A stretch of DNA of 64,000 nucleotides from Dyadobacter pollutisoli (GTDB taxonomy: Bacteria; Bacteroidota; Bacteroidia; Cytophagales; Spirosomataceae): NCBI RefSeq assembly GCF_026625565.1, contig NZ_CP112998.1, positions 5,668,001 through 5,732,000 of the forward strand, given 5' to 3'. The position numbers and the translations under genes are program-made. Under the pieces are notes generated by a model. That model searched no databases. It was not told the DNA's origin and was given only the letters and a program-made list of their open reading frames with translations. Below are positions 36,114-45,157 of this stretch, piece after piece. Positions within the stretch are counted from its first letter, which is position 1; every line of letters begins with the position of its first letter.

Positions 36114-36956
36114 TCAACGAAGCATAGAGAGAAGACTGGTTAATTTATCCTTCAAATCTTTTCTGTCCACAATGAAGTCAAGGAATCCGTGTTCCAGAAC
36201 AAATTCTGCACTCTGGAATCCTTTGGGAAGGTCCTTACCAATCGTTTCCCGGATTACCCGTGGGCCTGCAAATCCTATCAATGCTTCTGGCTCCGAGATA
36301 TTGAAATCGCCAAGCATAGCATAAGACGCAGTAACACCGCCAGTGGTAGGGTCAGTCAAAAGTGAGATATATGGAATTTTTGCTTCCGAAAGTTGTGCAA
36401 GGCGAGCTGATGTCTTGGCCATTTGCATCAATGAAAAACCTGCCTCCATCATCCGCGCACCACCCGATTTCGAAATCATCAGGAACGGGATTTTATGATC
36501 GAGCGCATACGTGATCGCACGTGCTATTTTTTCACCAACTACTGAACCCATGGAACCGCCAATGAAATTGAAATCCATACAGGCAATCACAATGTCCACT
36601 TCATTCATTTTGCCGTAACCGGTACGAACAGCATCCTTCAAACCCGTCTTTTTCATAGTAGACTTAATCCTGTCCGGATAAGCCTTAGTATCCACAAAAT
36701 GTAACGGGTCGCCGGAAGTCAGGTTGGCATCAAGTTCTGTGAATTCGTTGTCGTCAAATAAAAGATTGAAATACACATCCGATCCTACCTTCTCATGGTA
36801 ATTGCAATGCGGACAGGTAAAAGCGTTCTGCTTATGTTCTCTGGTAGGGGTAATTTTTTTACAATTTGGACATTGATACCATAATCCGTCCGGAGCCTCA
36901 CGCTTCATTTCGGTGGGCGTATTGATACCTTTTTCTTTCCGAATAAACCAGGACAT
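36114..36956 (-). CDS. accD: Acetyl-CoA carboxylase carboxyltransferase subunit beta
   Basis: With AccA transfers the carboxyl group from biotin to acetyl-CoA in fatty acid synthesis. 280 aa. N-terminal zinc ribbon CPNC...CPHC (about 27-49); crotonase-like core with SKSGGARMMEAGFSLMQMAK and LLTDPTTGGVTASYAMLGD. A TATATTTG -7 box lies at 37041-37034 without an obvious -33 box. First gene of a pair with a radical SAM protein. Confidence 0.97.
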   Translation of the reverse strand: MSWFIRKEKGINTPTEMKREAPDGLWYQCPNCKKITPTREHKQNAFTCPHCNYHEKVGSDVYFNLLFDDNEFTELDANLTSGDPLHFVDTKAYPDRIKSTMKKTGLKDAVRTGYGKMNEVDIVIACMDFNFIGGSMGSVVGEKIARAITYALDHKIPFLMISKSGGARMMEAGFSLMQMAKTSARLAQLSEAKIPYISLLTDPTTGGVTASYAMLGDFNISEPEALIGFAGPRVIRETIGKDLPKGFQSAEFVLEHGFLDFIVDRKDLKDKLTSLLSMLR

Positions 36957-37119
36957 ATCTGTATGTGGGTTAATATCTAAATAAATTACTGTATATCAGC
37001 AACTTATCGCATTTTCATGATGAATATTGGGCTCAAATATAACAATAATTGTTATCTATCCTGAAATCAGGCCTGGTATCGTATTTTATTGATCACTAGT
37101 TTTGGCTGCGCCTCGTCCC

Positions 37120-37148
37120 TTTGCATGAACAATTCTGATCATAATTTG
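37120..37148 (+). promoter_or_regulatory. Possible promoter of the FMN reductase gene
   Basis: TTTG (37120-37123), 18 bases, TAATTTG (37142-37148): one T short of the -7 consensus, with the -33 box intact. About 60 bases upstream of the start codon. Confidence 0.3.
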
Positions 37149-37213
37149 TTACATAAACAGCTTAATACCGAACCGGTACAATTGACAATCCGGGACTCAT
37201 TGATTGCTCACAA

Positions 37214-37756
37214 ATGACAACAACATCTTCTCCGATCGTGATAATAGTTGGAACCAACAGGCCCAATTCAATGTCACGGAAAATTGCCGAATACTATCAG
37301 GATATACTAGCTCAGTTGAATGCATCCAGCATTATTCTGGACCTGGTTAATCTGCCGCATGATTTCACGGTTTCCGCCTTGTATGAGAACAGCGGCAAAA
37401 ATGAAGCTTTTAATGATCTGAAATCATTGCTTGAAAAAACAGACAAATTCGTTTTTGTAGTTCCGGAATACAATGGTTCTTATCCGGGTGTATTGAAAGC
37501 ATTTATCGACGGCCTGCCTTATCCCAACAGTTTCGCTAATAAAAAAGCGGCCCTGGTCGGACTATCCTCCAATATGCAGGGTGCCGCCATTGCATTAAGT
37601 CATTTAAATGATGTATTCAGTTACCTGGGAATGAATACATTGGCACTTAGGGTAAAGTTGGCACAGATCAAATCCCATTATAATGACAAAGTGATTTCCA
37701 ATGCTTTATACAAAGAACTATTGGAGATTCAGGCCGGGCAGATTATTCACTTTTAA
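37214..37756 (+). CDS. NADPH-dependent FMN reductase family protein
   Basis: 180 aa flavodoxin-like fold. The FMN phosphate loop is IIVGTNRPNSMSRKIAEYY (about 9-28); the flavin-contacting VVPEYNGSYPGVLKAFIDGL (about 82-101) is the family hallmark. Likely reduces quinones, azo compounds or metals with NAD(P)H; the true substrate cannot be told from sequence. It stands alone, convergent with ftsZ, with a shared terminator. Confidence 0.9.
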   Translation: MTTTSSPIVIIVGTNRPNSMSRKIAEYYQDILAQLNASSIILDLVNLPHDFTVSALYENSGKNEAFNDLKSLLEKTDKFVFVVPEYNGSYPGVLKAFIDGLPYPNSFANKKAALVGLSSNMQGAAIALSHLNDVFSYLGMNTLALRVKLAQIKSHYNDKVISNALYKELLEIQAGQIIHF

Positions 37757-37761
37757 CCAAA

Positions 37762-37786
37762 AAAGAGGAGCGGCTTGCTCCTCTTT
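37762..37786. terminator. Bidirectional terminator between FMN reductase and ftsZ
   Basis: A perfect 10-bp stem AAAGAGGAGC/GCTCCTCTTT with loop GGCTT, flanked by A and T runs. It ends both convergent transcripts: six bases after the reductase stop and five bases from the ftsZ stop. Confidence 0.9.
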
Positions 37787-37790
37787 CTTT

Positions 37791-39230
37791 TCATTTCAAC
37801 CAATGTTGTTCCATTTCGCTGGCCGGAATTCCTGGTCTTTTCCAGAGCTCTACCCTGTTGCGACGGAACGCCGGACCTTCGAGATCGGCATATTTTACAA
37901 GCCCGTCTTTAAATGACTGGACCATGAGTTCAAGCTTTTCTGTTTCCTCATTAGACCAGTCGCTACTTTCCACCATGTCGGTGATCGAACCTTGCAACGA
38001 TTGGAAGCCTGGTGAAACAATGTCTTTTTCTATAACCAGATCGATTGCTCCGGTGGGCGTGTTTTCTTCGAGTTCGCCAGTCAGTACAAGTTTGGGATCT
38101 TCTTCAAATACTTCTTGTACTTTCTCTTCATACACCACCACAACAGGCTCTTCCTGTTTTCCTTTTAAGGTTGTTTTCAACTCAATACCTGGAATTGGCG
38201 ATTCAATGCTGTCGAAACCTGCCGCAACGATGGTAACCCGTAGCTTATCACCAAGAGAATCATCGGTAATGGTACCCAGTTTGAACATCCTTGCCTCACC
38301 GCCAACCTGTGAAAGTACATAGCGCCAGATGTCGCGCTGCTCTTTCATAGTCGCTTCCTTCTTCTTGCTGGTCGCCAAAGTCACGAGAATACGTTTCGCA
38401 CCCCGGATATCACGATCGTTCAAAAGCGGAGAATCCAATGCTTCTTTAATAGCAAGCTGTGCACGATCAGCGCCGGTAGCTTCGGAAGTTCCCATTACCG
38501 ATTGTCCGGCGTTTTTGAGTACTTTTTCAACGTCCTTGAAATCCGTATTGATGTTACCGTTTGTCGTAATGATCTCGGAAATACTTTTCACGGCATTCAA
38601 AAGGATTCCGTCCGCCTCGGCAAATGCCTGCGTGAGCGTCATATCCTCATAAAGCTCTTCCAGCTTATCATTAAGCACTACCAGAACCGTATCGCTGTAC
38701 TCTTTCAGTTGTTCGATACCTTCCAGTGCCTGTTCCTTTTTATCAAGTCCTTCCCAGGTATAAGGAGCGGTCACGACTGCCACCGTAAGCTTACCCATTT
38801 CCTTCGCAAGTTGCGCGATCACGGGAGCAGCACCGGTACCCGTTCCACCACCCATACCCGCGGTGATAAACACCATTTGAGTAGAGCCGCCCAACAAGCC
38901 TTTAATTTCTTCAATGGTTTCCAGAGCAGCTTCCTTACCTTTTGTAGCGTCCGTACCTGCTCCAAGTCCTTGCGTTAAAGTCGCTCCAAGCTGGATTTTA
39001 ACGGGCACAGGGCTATTGGCAAGCGCCTGTCTGTCAGTGTTACAAACAGCAAATTCTACATCTTTGATTTTTTTCTCAAACATGTAGTTGACCGCATTGC
39101 TACCACCACCACCAACCCCGATCACCTTAATGATAGCTGGTTCGCTGCGGTTTTCGCCATTGGGTTGGTCCTTTATGATTTCGTTCACTATATAGTCCTG
39201 GTCTAACGAGTGCAACAAGCTTGTATTCAT
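37791..39230 (-). CDS. ftsZ: Cell division protein FtsZ
   Basis: Tubulin-like GTPase that forms the division ring. 479 aa. Nucleotide-binding GVGGGGSNAVNYM (about 37-49), the tubulin signature GGGTGTGAAPVIAQLAKEMG (about 121-140), and the T7-loop region with NADFKDV-type sequence NTDFKDVEKVLKNAGQSVM. A long variable linker (about 335-445) leads to a C-terminal segment (ELWKRPGIPASEMEQHWL) that probably binds FtsA. Last gene of the division cluster, 39 bases after ftsA, with a strong terminator behind it. Confidence 0.98.
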   Translation of the reverse strand: MNTSLLHSLDQDYIVNEIIKDQPNGENRSEPAIIKVIGVGGGGSNAVNYMFEKKIKDVEFAVCNTDRQALANSPVPVKIQLGATLTQGLGAGTDATKGKEAALETIEEIKGLLGGSTQMVFITAGMGGGTGTGAAPVIAQLAKEMGKLTVAVVTAPYTWEGLDKKEQALEGIEQLKEYSDTVLVVLNDKLEELYEDMTLTQAFAEADGILLNAVKSISEIITTNGNINTDFKDVEKVLKNAGQSVMGTSEATGADRAQLAIKEALDSPLLNDRDIRGAKRILVTLATSKKKEATMKEQRDIWRYVLSQVGGEARMFKLGTITDDSLGDKLRVTIVAAGFDSIESPIPGIELKTTLKGKQEEPVVVVYEEKVQEVFEEDPKLVLTGELEENTPTGAIDLVIEKDIVSPGFQSLQGSITDMVESSDWSNEETEKLELMVQSFKDGLVKYADLEGPAFRRNRVELWKRPGIPASEMEQHWLK

Positions 39231-39269
39231 ATCTTCCGGGGTTGATTGAGTGTGTAACTTCGTTTATGA

Positions 39270-40625
39270 TCAATAGTCGTCCAGACTATCATCTTTTTTC
39301 CCAATAATGCTGTTAATATTATCCCAAAAAGTACCGTTTTTCTTCACCGGTTCTTTCACTTCTTTTGGCTTCTCTTTCTGTACAATCCCTGCACCGGTGT
39401 TGAATGCAGTCGCAGGCTTACACACCGATTTTACCCTTGGATCAATGGATTTCAGACCAGCCCAGGCAAGCCCTATGGCAGTACTGAATGATGAATTGCT
39501 CACTGCATCCGCTTTCGCTGTGCGTTCCAGGTTTTCGGGATACCCTACCCGCACCGACATATCGGTAACCCTTTCAAAAAGGACTTCAATGTCATCAATG
39601 TTTGCAGATCCGCCCGTCAGTACGATACCACCGATCAGTTTATCCAGGTAGCCTGATTTGATGATTTCCGCATACACCATGGCCGCGATCTCTTTCAGTC
39701 TTTCCTCAATAATCAGCGCAACATTCTTTTTCAAAACCTGTTTCGGAGCTCTTCCTGCAAGGAAATTGACAAGGATTTCAATGTTAAGAGGAATGTCCGC
39801 AGAAACAGCTACACCATATTCCTTTTTAAGTTGTTCCGCATTTTCAAACTGAATGCCGCAACCAATGGCAAGATCACTGGTAATGTGACGGCCTCCGATC
39901 GGGAAAGAAGCAATGTGACGGATAATGCGGTCCTGGTAAATGATCAGGTCCGTAGTATGGTCACCAATATCTACCAAAGCAATTCCGGCTTTGATCTCAT
40001 TATCTGTCAAAACCGCCAAGCTCGTCGCCAGCGGTCCAAATACCATTTTATCACACCTCAGATTCTGGTCTGCATCTGCAAGGCTCTTCTTTGTGCGCAG
40101 GATAGATTGGTTATTCGCCGAAATGATCAGGAAATTCCCTCCGAGCTTAATTCCCGTCCTACCCACCGGCTCCTTCACGCCCATTGAATTGTCAACTACA
40201 AATTCCATCGGCAGCACATGCAACACATCGTAGTTAGGCTCGATTTTGGCCCGATACATATCATCCACCAGCTGATCCACATCTCTTTGAGTAACCTCTT
40301 CTCCGGATGAAGCCGAAGGTCTGATCACACCATCGCTCTGGGCGCTTATTTTCACATGCGTTCCCCCAAAGCTTACATTTATAATACCAATGTCAAGATC
40401 GGAACGGGACGATGCTTCCGCAAGTGCTTCCCGAATGGCACTACCAACTTGTTTTATATTTTCTACTGATCCGTTTACTACTGCTCCTGCTGGTACAGGA
40501 ACTTCACTAAATCCTAAAATTTCGATGTTATTTTGACGGGCTCCGGATGCGGCCCCCTGCGCGGCAATCACGGTTATCTTCGTGCTTCCTATATCTACTC
40601 CTACTACAATTTTGTCGTGTGCCAT
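39270..40625 (-). CDS. ftsA: Cell division protein FtsA
   Basis: Actin-like ATPase that tethers FtsZ to the membrane. 451 aa. Phosphate loop GVDIGSTKITVIAA (about 9-22), the SHS2/1C domain (about 85-165), and the second phosphate motif ALVDIGDHTTDLIIY. GIVLTGGSANIDDIEVLFER is the adenosine motif. The C terminus (FWDNINSIIGKK) has an amphipathic helix for membrane binding. 15 bases after ftsQ and 39 before ftsZ. Confidence 0.97.
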   Translation of the reverse strand: MAHDKIVVGVDIGSTKITVIAAQGAASGARQNNIEILGFSEVPVPAGAVVNGSVENIKQVGSAIREALAEASSRSDLDIGIINVSFGGTHVKISAQSDGVIRPSASSGEEVTQRDVDQLVDDMYRAKIEPNYDVLHVLPMEFVVDNSMGVKEPVGRTGIKLGGNFLIISANNQSILRTKKSLADADQNLRCDKMVFGPLATSLAVLTDNEIKAGIALVDIGDHTTDLIIYQDRIIRHIASFPIGGRHITSDLAIGCGIQFENAEQLKKEYGVAVSADIPLNIEILVNFLAGRAPKQVLKKNVALIIEERLKEIAAMVYAEIIKSGYLDKLIGGIVLTGGSANIDDIEVLFERVTDMSVRVGYPENLERTAKADAVSNSSFSTAIGLAWAGLKSIDPRVKSVCKPATAFNTGAGIVQKEKPKEVKEPVKKNGTFWDNINSIIGKKDDSLDDY

Positions 40626-40640
40626 GCTGATGGTGAATTA

Positions 40641-41418
40641 TTATTCACAAACTATTTGATTCTGAAACTTAATACTAATCTTCTTATATCTGCTCCAGTC
40701 CTGACTTAGTACCTTTTCATAAAACGTTCTGAGCTTTTTGAATTTGGCCTGATAATCTTCTGCCAAACCAAATTCTATTCTTTGGTCACCCAAAACTGTC
40801 ATTAAGGAAATCTCCCCGTACCTGTCAGCATGAAGCTGGGCAATTTGTGCTTTCCAAAATGGATCTGTGTTTAAAAAACGCAGCAATTCCATAAAAGAAG
40901 CCCCTTTTACAGTCTGCAATCTTTTAGGATCATTGAAATAGGATCCTGAAACCAATAATGTTCTGGCTGAATAACTCTCTGACAGCGGAAAAAAAAACGC
41001 CCTCATCGTTAATATAGTATCCCGACGTATTCCGCAATTCCCCATTTTCCGACGTGTTAATCCAGCGCGCGAGCGGTTTCTCCTGTTCTACCTCTACAAC
41101 TATATTACCTCTAAGGTCACGAAAAACCTGACATTTCTTTATCAATTTATTCCTTTTGACCCTGTTTTCAAGATCATTCAATGCTACGTCTTTTAGTCTG
41201 CTGCCCAGCAACGGATCTCCTCCGTTTTCGGTAACCAGCATTTGTACGTCCATCTGATTCAAAAAGCGCGTACCCGAATCCCCTTCAATCGATATGACGA
41301 GATTCTCGCAACGCTGTTGCCCAAGCCTGCTTTCTGCCATGCCAATGCCGGCAATTGGCAGAATAAGCCACAAACTACGTTTCAACAAAAGCCATGAATA
41401 GTCAAATTTACGTAACAT
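40641..41418 (-). CDS. ftsQ: Cell division protein FtsQ, reading frame interrupted by a +1 homopolymer frameshift
   Basis: Bitopic divisome protein linking FtsW/FtsI to other parts. The frame opened at the ATG at 41418 gives an N-terminal span (SLWLILPIAGIGM) and a POTRA-like domain (LVISIEGDSGTRFLNQMDVQ), then YYINDEGVFF and a premature stop at 40930-40932. The other frame continues FFPLSESYSARTLLVSGSYF to the stop at 40641-40643. They meet at a run of nine T (minus strand; 40989-40997). With eight T the joint reads GVFFPLSESYSA and gives a single 258-aa FtsQ, the usual length. Either a sequence or assembly error, a recent mutation, or slippage on the run; the neighbours murC and ftsA are intact. 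Confidence 0.88.
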
Positions 41419-41443
41419 CTTAGTAATATTAAAAATGCTTTGA

Positions 41444-42847
41444 CTAATTATTCGCAAATGGATTTTTAAGCAAGTTCTTCACCGGCTCCACCAAAGTATC
41501 AATGTCTCCGGCCCCGATTGTAACCACAATATCGGTATTTAAACCAGCTAAAACACTCAAAACATTATCTTTAGCAACCAATTGTTTATCTAACGTGGTG
41601 ACCTTATCCAGTAACATTTCGGCATTTACACCTTCGATCGGTAATTCCCTGGCCGGGTAAATTTCAAGTAAAAGAAGTCGGTCCGCCATGGACAAACTCT
41701 CCGCGAAACCGTCCGCAAAATCGCGGGTTCTAGTAAATAGGTGCGGCTGAAATATCGCTGTCACATGCCTTCCGGGGTATAACCCCTTCACAGAAGATAA
41801 AAACGCTTCAATCTCGGTCGGGTGGTGCGCATAATCGTCAATGTAAACATGGCCTTTCTCCTCAACCTGATATTCAAAACGCCTTTTCACGCCGCCATAA
41901 CTTTCAAGCGCTTCCTTTATTTTGTCCGCGGCCACACCAATGTAAAGTGCTACCGCGCTCGCTGCAACCGAATTTTCAATGTTATGATAACCCGGAATTT
42001 TCATCGCAATGTCTTTAATGACACCATCAGGATGAACCAGGTCAAAAACGAATCGTGCATTCTCAATGTGAATGTTGGAAGCATGATAAGCCCCGGAATT
42101 CAGCGAATAGGTAAAAACTTTCGCTTTCGTACTATCCGCCAACTCCAAACCGTCGCGCATAAAAAGCGCGCCGTCATCATCAATCTGGCTTACATAGTCA
42201 CGAAAAGATTCCAGCACATTCTCATGTTTCCCGTAAATATCCAAATGGTCCGCGTCCGTGGAAGTCACAATTGCTATTTCCGGAAAAAGCGTAAGAAATG
42301 ACCTGTCAAACTCATCTGCCTCTACCACACAAAACACTTCTTCAAGGTTTTCAGTAGGCTCATTCAGCAGCAGGTTAGTACCGTAATTCTGTGTTATTCC
42401 GCCCAGGAATGCTGTGCTATTAACCTCAGCATGGCGGAGAATGTGAGCTACCAACGAAGATGTAGTAGTTTTTCCGTGCGTCCCCGCCACTCCGATCGTC
42501 CGTAAATTCTTAGTCAGCAAACCAAGTACCTGAGATCTCTTTAAGATCAGGAAATTCTGGTCCCGGAAATAATTCATTTGCTTATGTTGGACCGGCACGG
42601 CGGGCGTATAAATGATAAGCGTATGTTCGGGATCTGCGATAAATGCTTCGGGAATACTTCCAATTTCATCTTCCAGCGTGACTTCGATTCCCTCTTCCAC
42701 GAGCTTTTTCACAAGGACTGTCGAGGTTTTATCATAGCCCGCTACAGTGAAACCATTGGCTTTAAACCACCTGGCCAATGCACTCATGCCGATTCCGCCG
42801 ATTCCGACAAAATAAATGTATTTCCAATTCGTCATAGAAGATGACAT
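41444..42847 (-). CDS. murC: UDP-N-acetylmuramate--L-alanine ligase
   Basis: Adds the first residue of the peptidoglycan stem peptide. 467 aa. N-terminal UDP-binding IYFVGIGGIGMSALARWF, ATP P-loop GVAGTHGKTTTSSLVAHIL (about 118-136), central HHPTEIEAFLSSV motif (YIDDYAHHPTEI), and the C-terminal domain with FQPHLFTRTRDFADGFAESL. A second in-frame ATG four codons in is also possible. Located between murG (23 bases) and ftsQ (25 bases). Confidence 0.97.
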   Translation of the reverse strand: MSSSMTNWKYIYFVGIGGIGMSALARWFKANGFTVAGYDKTSTVLVKKLVEEGIEVTLEDEIGSIPEAFIADPEHTLIIYTPAVPVQHKQMNYFRDQNFLILKRSQVLGLLTKNLRTIGVAGTHGKTTTSSLVAHILRHAEVNSTAFLGGITQNYGTNLLLNEPTENLEEVFCVVEADEFDRSFLTLFPEIAIVTSTDADHLDIYGKHENVLESFRDYVSQIDDDGALFMRDGLELADSTKAKVFTYSLNSGAYHASNIHIENARFVFDLVHPDGVIKDIAMKIPGYHNIENSVAASAVALYIGVAADKIKEALESYGGVKRRFEYQVEEKGHVYIDDYAHHPTEIEAFLSSVKGLYPGRHVTAIFQPHLFTRTRDFADGFAESLSMADRLLLLEIYPARELPIEGVNAEMLLDKVTTLDKQLVAKDNVLSVLAGLNTDIVVTIGAGDIDTLVEPVKNLLKNPFANN

Positions 42848-42870
42848 GATATTCGTAATTCTGAGATTAG

Positions 42871-43968
42871 TTACCTGATTAATTTTAACACTTCTTCCGC
42901 GATATCGTCCGCCGCTGTTGGTCGCGCGAGTTTCCTGATATTGGTTTTAAGGTCCTCCTGTTTCGCAATATCATTTAGCAGTTCAAGTGCAGCCGCAACA
43001 AGATCCTGTCTCGCTTTCGAGTCTTTGACCATGATTGCCGCGTCCTGTTCTACCAATGTCAATGCATTCTTGGTCTGATGATCCTCAGAAGCCGCCGGAT
43101 AAGGCACCAGCACTGACGGTTTTGCTGCCAGGCAAAGTTCTGACACCGACAACGCACCCGCTCGGGACACGACCACATCCGCTATCGCGTAGGCAAGATC
43201 CATTGTATAAATAAAATCAAAGGCTTTCACCTGATCTGTTCTAAGGCCAGCGATGGTCGCTTGTGCGGTATCAATGTAAGTCTTGCCAGTTTGCCACAGT
43301 ACCTGATAACCCGCATCAACCAGTTGGCCAAGTCCTGCCTCAATACTTTCATTAATAGACCTCGCCCCCAGGCTCCCACCCATTACAAAAAGAGTTTTCC
43401 GACCCTCATTCAATCCAAAATGCAGCAATGCTTCCTTCCTTTTGGAAGATACATCTACAATGTCGCTTCTTACCGGATTTCCCAGTAATCTGATCTTTTC
43501 TTTGGCGAAAAAAGACTCCATTCCAGGATAAGCCACGCAGATGGTGCTGGCTTTTTTGGAAAGCAACTTGTTGGTGATCCCTGCATAGGAATTTTGCTCC
43601 TGGATCAATGTAGGTATTCCTGCGAAAGACGCCATCATTAACAAAGGCCCACTCGCAAAGCCACCGACTCCCACGGCAACATCCGGCTTAAAGTCTTTGA
43701 TCACCTTTTTGGCTTTCAGAAGGCTATCGGCCAGCTTAAAAGGAAATGCGAGATTAGACAATGAAAGCGCTCTCTTAATCCCTACAATCGGTAATCCTAC
43801 AATGTTATAGCCTGCACGAGGCACTTTCTCCATTTCCATTTTCCCCAGGGCGCCCACAAAAAGAACTTCCAGGTCGGGATGTTTTTGCTGCAATGCACTG
43901 GCAATGGCAATGGCCGGATAAATATGTCCGCCGGTACCACCTCCACTAATAATGACTCTTTTTGACAT
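42871..43968 (-). CDS. murG: UDP-GlcNAc:lipid I N-acetylglucosaminyltransferase MurG
   Basis: Converts lipid I to lipid II at the inner face of the membrane. 365 aa GT-B fold. N-terminal glycine-rich loop SGGGTGGHIYPAIAIA (about 8-23), second G-loop MGGSLGARSINESI, and the UDP-GlcNAc-binding VVSRAGALSVSELCLAAKPS with PYPAASEDHQTKNA. One base after the ftsW stop, so tightly coupled. Confidence 0.97.
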   Translation of the reverse strand: MSKRVIISGGGTGGHIYPAIAIASALQQKHPDLEVLFVGALGKMEMEKVPRAGYNIVGLPIVGIKRALSLSNLAFPFKLADSLLKAKKVIKDFKPDVAVGVGGFASGPLLMMASFAGIPTLIQEQNSYAGITNKLLSKKASTICVAYPGMESFFAKEKIRLLGNPVRSDIVDVSSKRKEALLHFGLNEGRKTLFVMGGSLGARSINESIEAGLGQLVDAGYQVLWQTGKTYIDTAQATIAGLRTDQVKAFDFIYTMDLAYAIADVVVSRAGALSVSELCLAAKPSVLVPYPAASEDHQTKNALTLVEQDAAIMVKDSKARQDLVAAALELLNDIAKQEDLKTNIRKLARPTAADDIAEEVLKLIR

Positions 43969-43969
43969 T

Positions 43970-45124
43970 TTAAATGCGTTTCTCTTCGAGCGTCTCGCCG
44001 CGGCTCACACTCAGGATCATGCCCATGGCAATGCCCGTAAATAACAATGATGTTCCTCCCTGGCTGAAAAAAGGTAATGTCTGCCCCGTAACAGGCACCA
44101 GTCCCACCGTTACTGCCATGGCTGAAAATGCCTGGCTCACCACGATAAATGTCAGTCCGGCAGATAGTAGTCCACCAAATGGTCGCTTGGTTGCTTCAAT
44201 TGCTTTCAGTCCCCGATATAGCAGGATCAGATAAAGGACAATAAGGATAGTACCTCCCAATGTGCCGTATTCCTCCACGGCCACAGCGAAAATAAAGTCT
44301 TTTTGAGGCTCAGGAAGAAAGCGTCTCTGGCGGCTTTTGGCTACACCTTCCCCATAAAGTCCGCCACGCGCCATCGCCATGTACGACTGTTGAGATTGGT
44401 ATACCACCACATCTTTATCAAAAAAAGTAGAGATCCTGCTCTGGGCCGTTCCTGACCTTTGTGTAGAATTAAGAAGAATAGCAATGGTAGCGAAAAACAC
44501 CAGCCCCATTGCCGTAAATAACAAGTAATGAATTGGTACTTTGCCCACAAACATCAGCAAAAAGCAAATTCCCGCCAACATGACCGCCGTGGACACATTA
44601 CTGGTAAAGATGAGCCCGCACACTACGCCGACCAGCGCAAGCGGTTCCATAAATAGCTCCCTGGTGTTCCAGCCACCTTTGATATGCCTGGCAAGGATCA
44701 ACGATAAATGTGCAATGAGCGCCACCTTGGCCCATTCCGAAGGCTGAAACCGCTGACCAATCACCGGAATTTCAATCCATCGTGCGGCATCATTGACGGA
44801 CGTTCCGAAGAACATCGTGAAAATCAACAGCAAAATTGAGCTCCACACGGCAAGCCTGGTTACGTACACAAACTTGATATAGGGAATGCGATGGACAAAA
44901 TACATGACGATCAATGACAGCACGCATAACAGGACGTGCTTATACAAATAGTACTCCGTATTGCCGTCCATTTGGCTGTAAGCATCTTTCACACTGGCGC
45001 TGTACACCACCACGATGCTCCACAAAAGCATAATAATGCAAATACCCCAGATCCAGGGATCACCTTTCAGATTTTTGCCAAACCATGCCTGTGTATCGTC
45101 TCTCGACCTTTGCAAGAAATCCAT
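43970..45124 (-). CDS. ftsW: Peptidoglycan glycosyltransferase FtsW (SEDS family)
   Basis: Polymerises lipid II at the septum with its partner penicillin-binding protein. 384 aa, about ten membrane spans. The SEDS signature FNDAARW-like region (TSVNDAARWIEIPVIGQRFQ), FQPSEWAKVA, the catalytic-loop DFIFAVAVEEYGTLGG and AVTVGLVPVTGQTLPFFSQG are present. Follows murD by 33 bases. The usual partner gene ftsI is not in this window. Confidence 0.96.
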   Translation of the reverse strand: MDFLQRSRDDTQAWFGKNLKGDPWIWGICIIMLLWSIVVVYSASVKDAYSQMDGNTEYYLYKHVLLCVLSLIVMYFVHRIPYIKFVYVTRLAVWSSILLLIFTMFFGTSVNDAARWIEIPVIGQRFQPSEWAKVALIAHLSLILARHIKGGWNTRELFMEPLALVGVVCGLIFTSNVSTAVMLAGICFLLMFVGKVPIHYLLFTAMGLVFFATIAILLNSTQRSGTAQSRISTFFDKDVVVYQSQQSYMAMARGGLYGEGVAKSRQRRFLPEPQKDFIFAVAVEEYGTLGGTILIVLYLILLYRGLKAIEATKRPFGGLLSAGLTFIVVSQAFSAMAVTVGLVPVTGQTLPFFSQGGTSLLFTGIAMGMILSVSRGETLEEKRI

Positions 45125-45157
45125 AATGGTTACCGGTTAATAATGGTTTACTGATTA

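Noticed and set aside
40641..41045. A separate 134-aa gene between ftsA and ftsQ
   Set aside because: Its sequence continues FtsQ exactly where the upstream frame loses similarity, so it is treated as the second half of ftsQ and not as a gene of its own.
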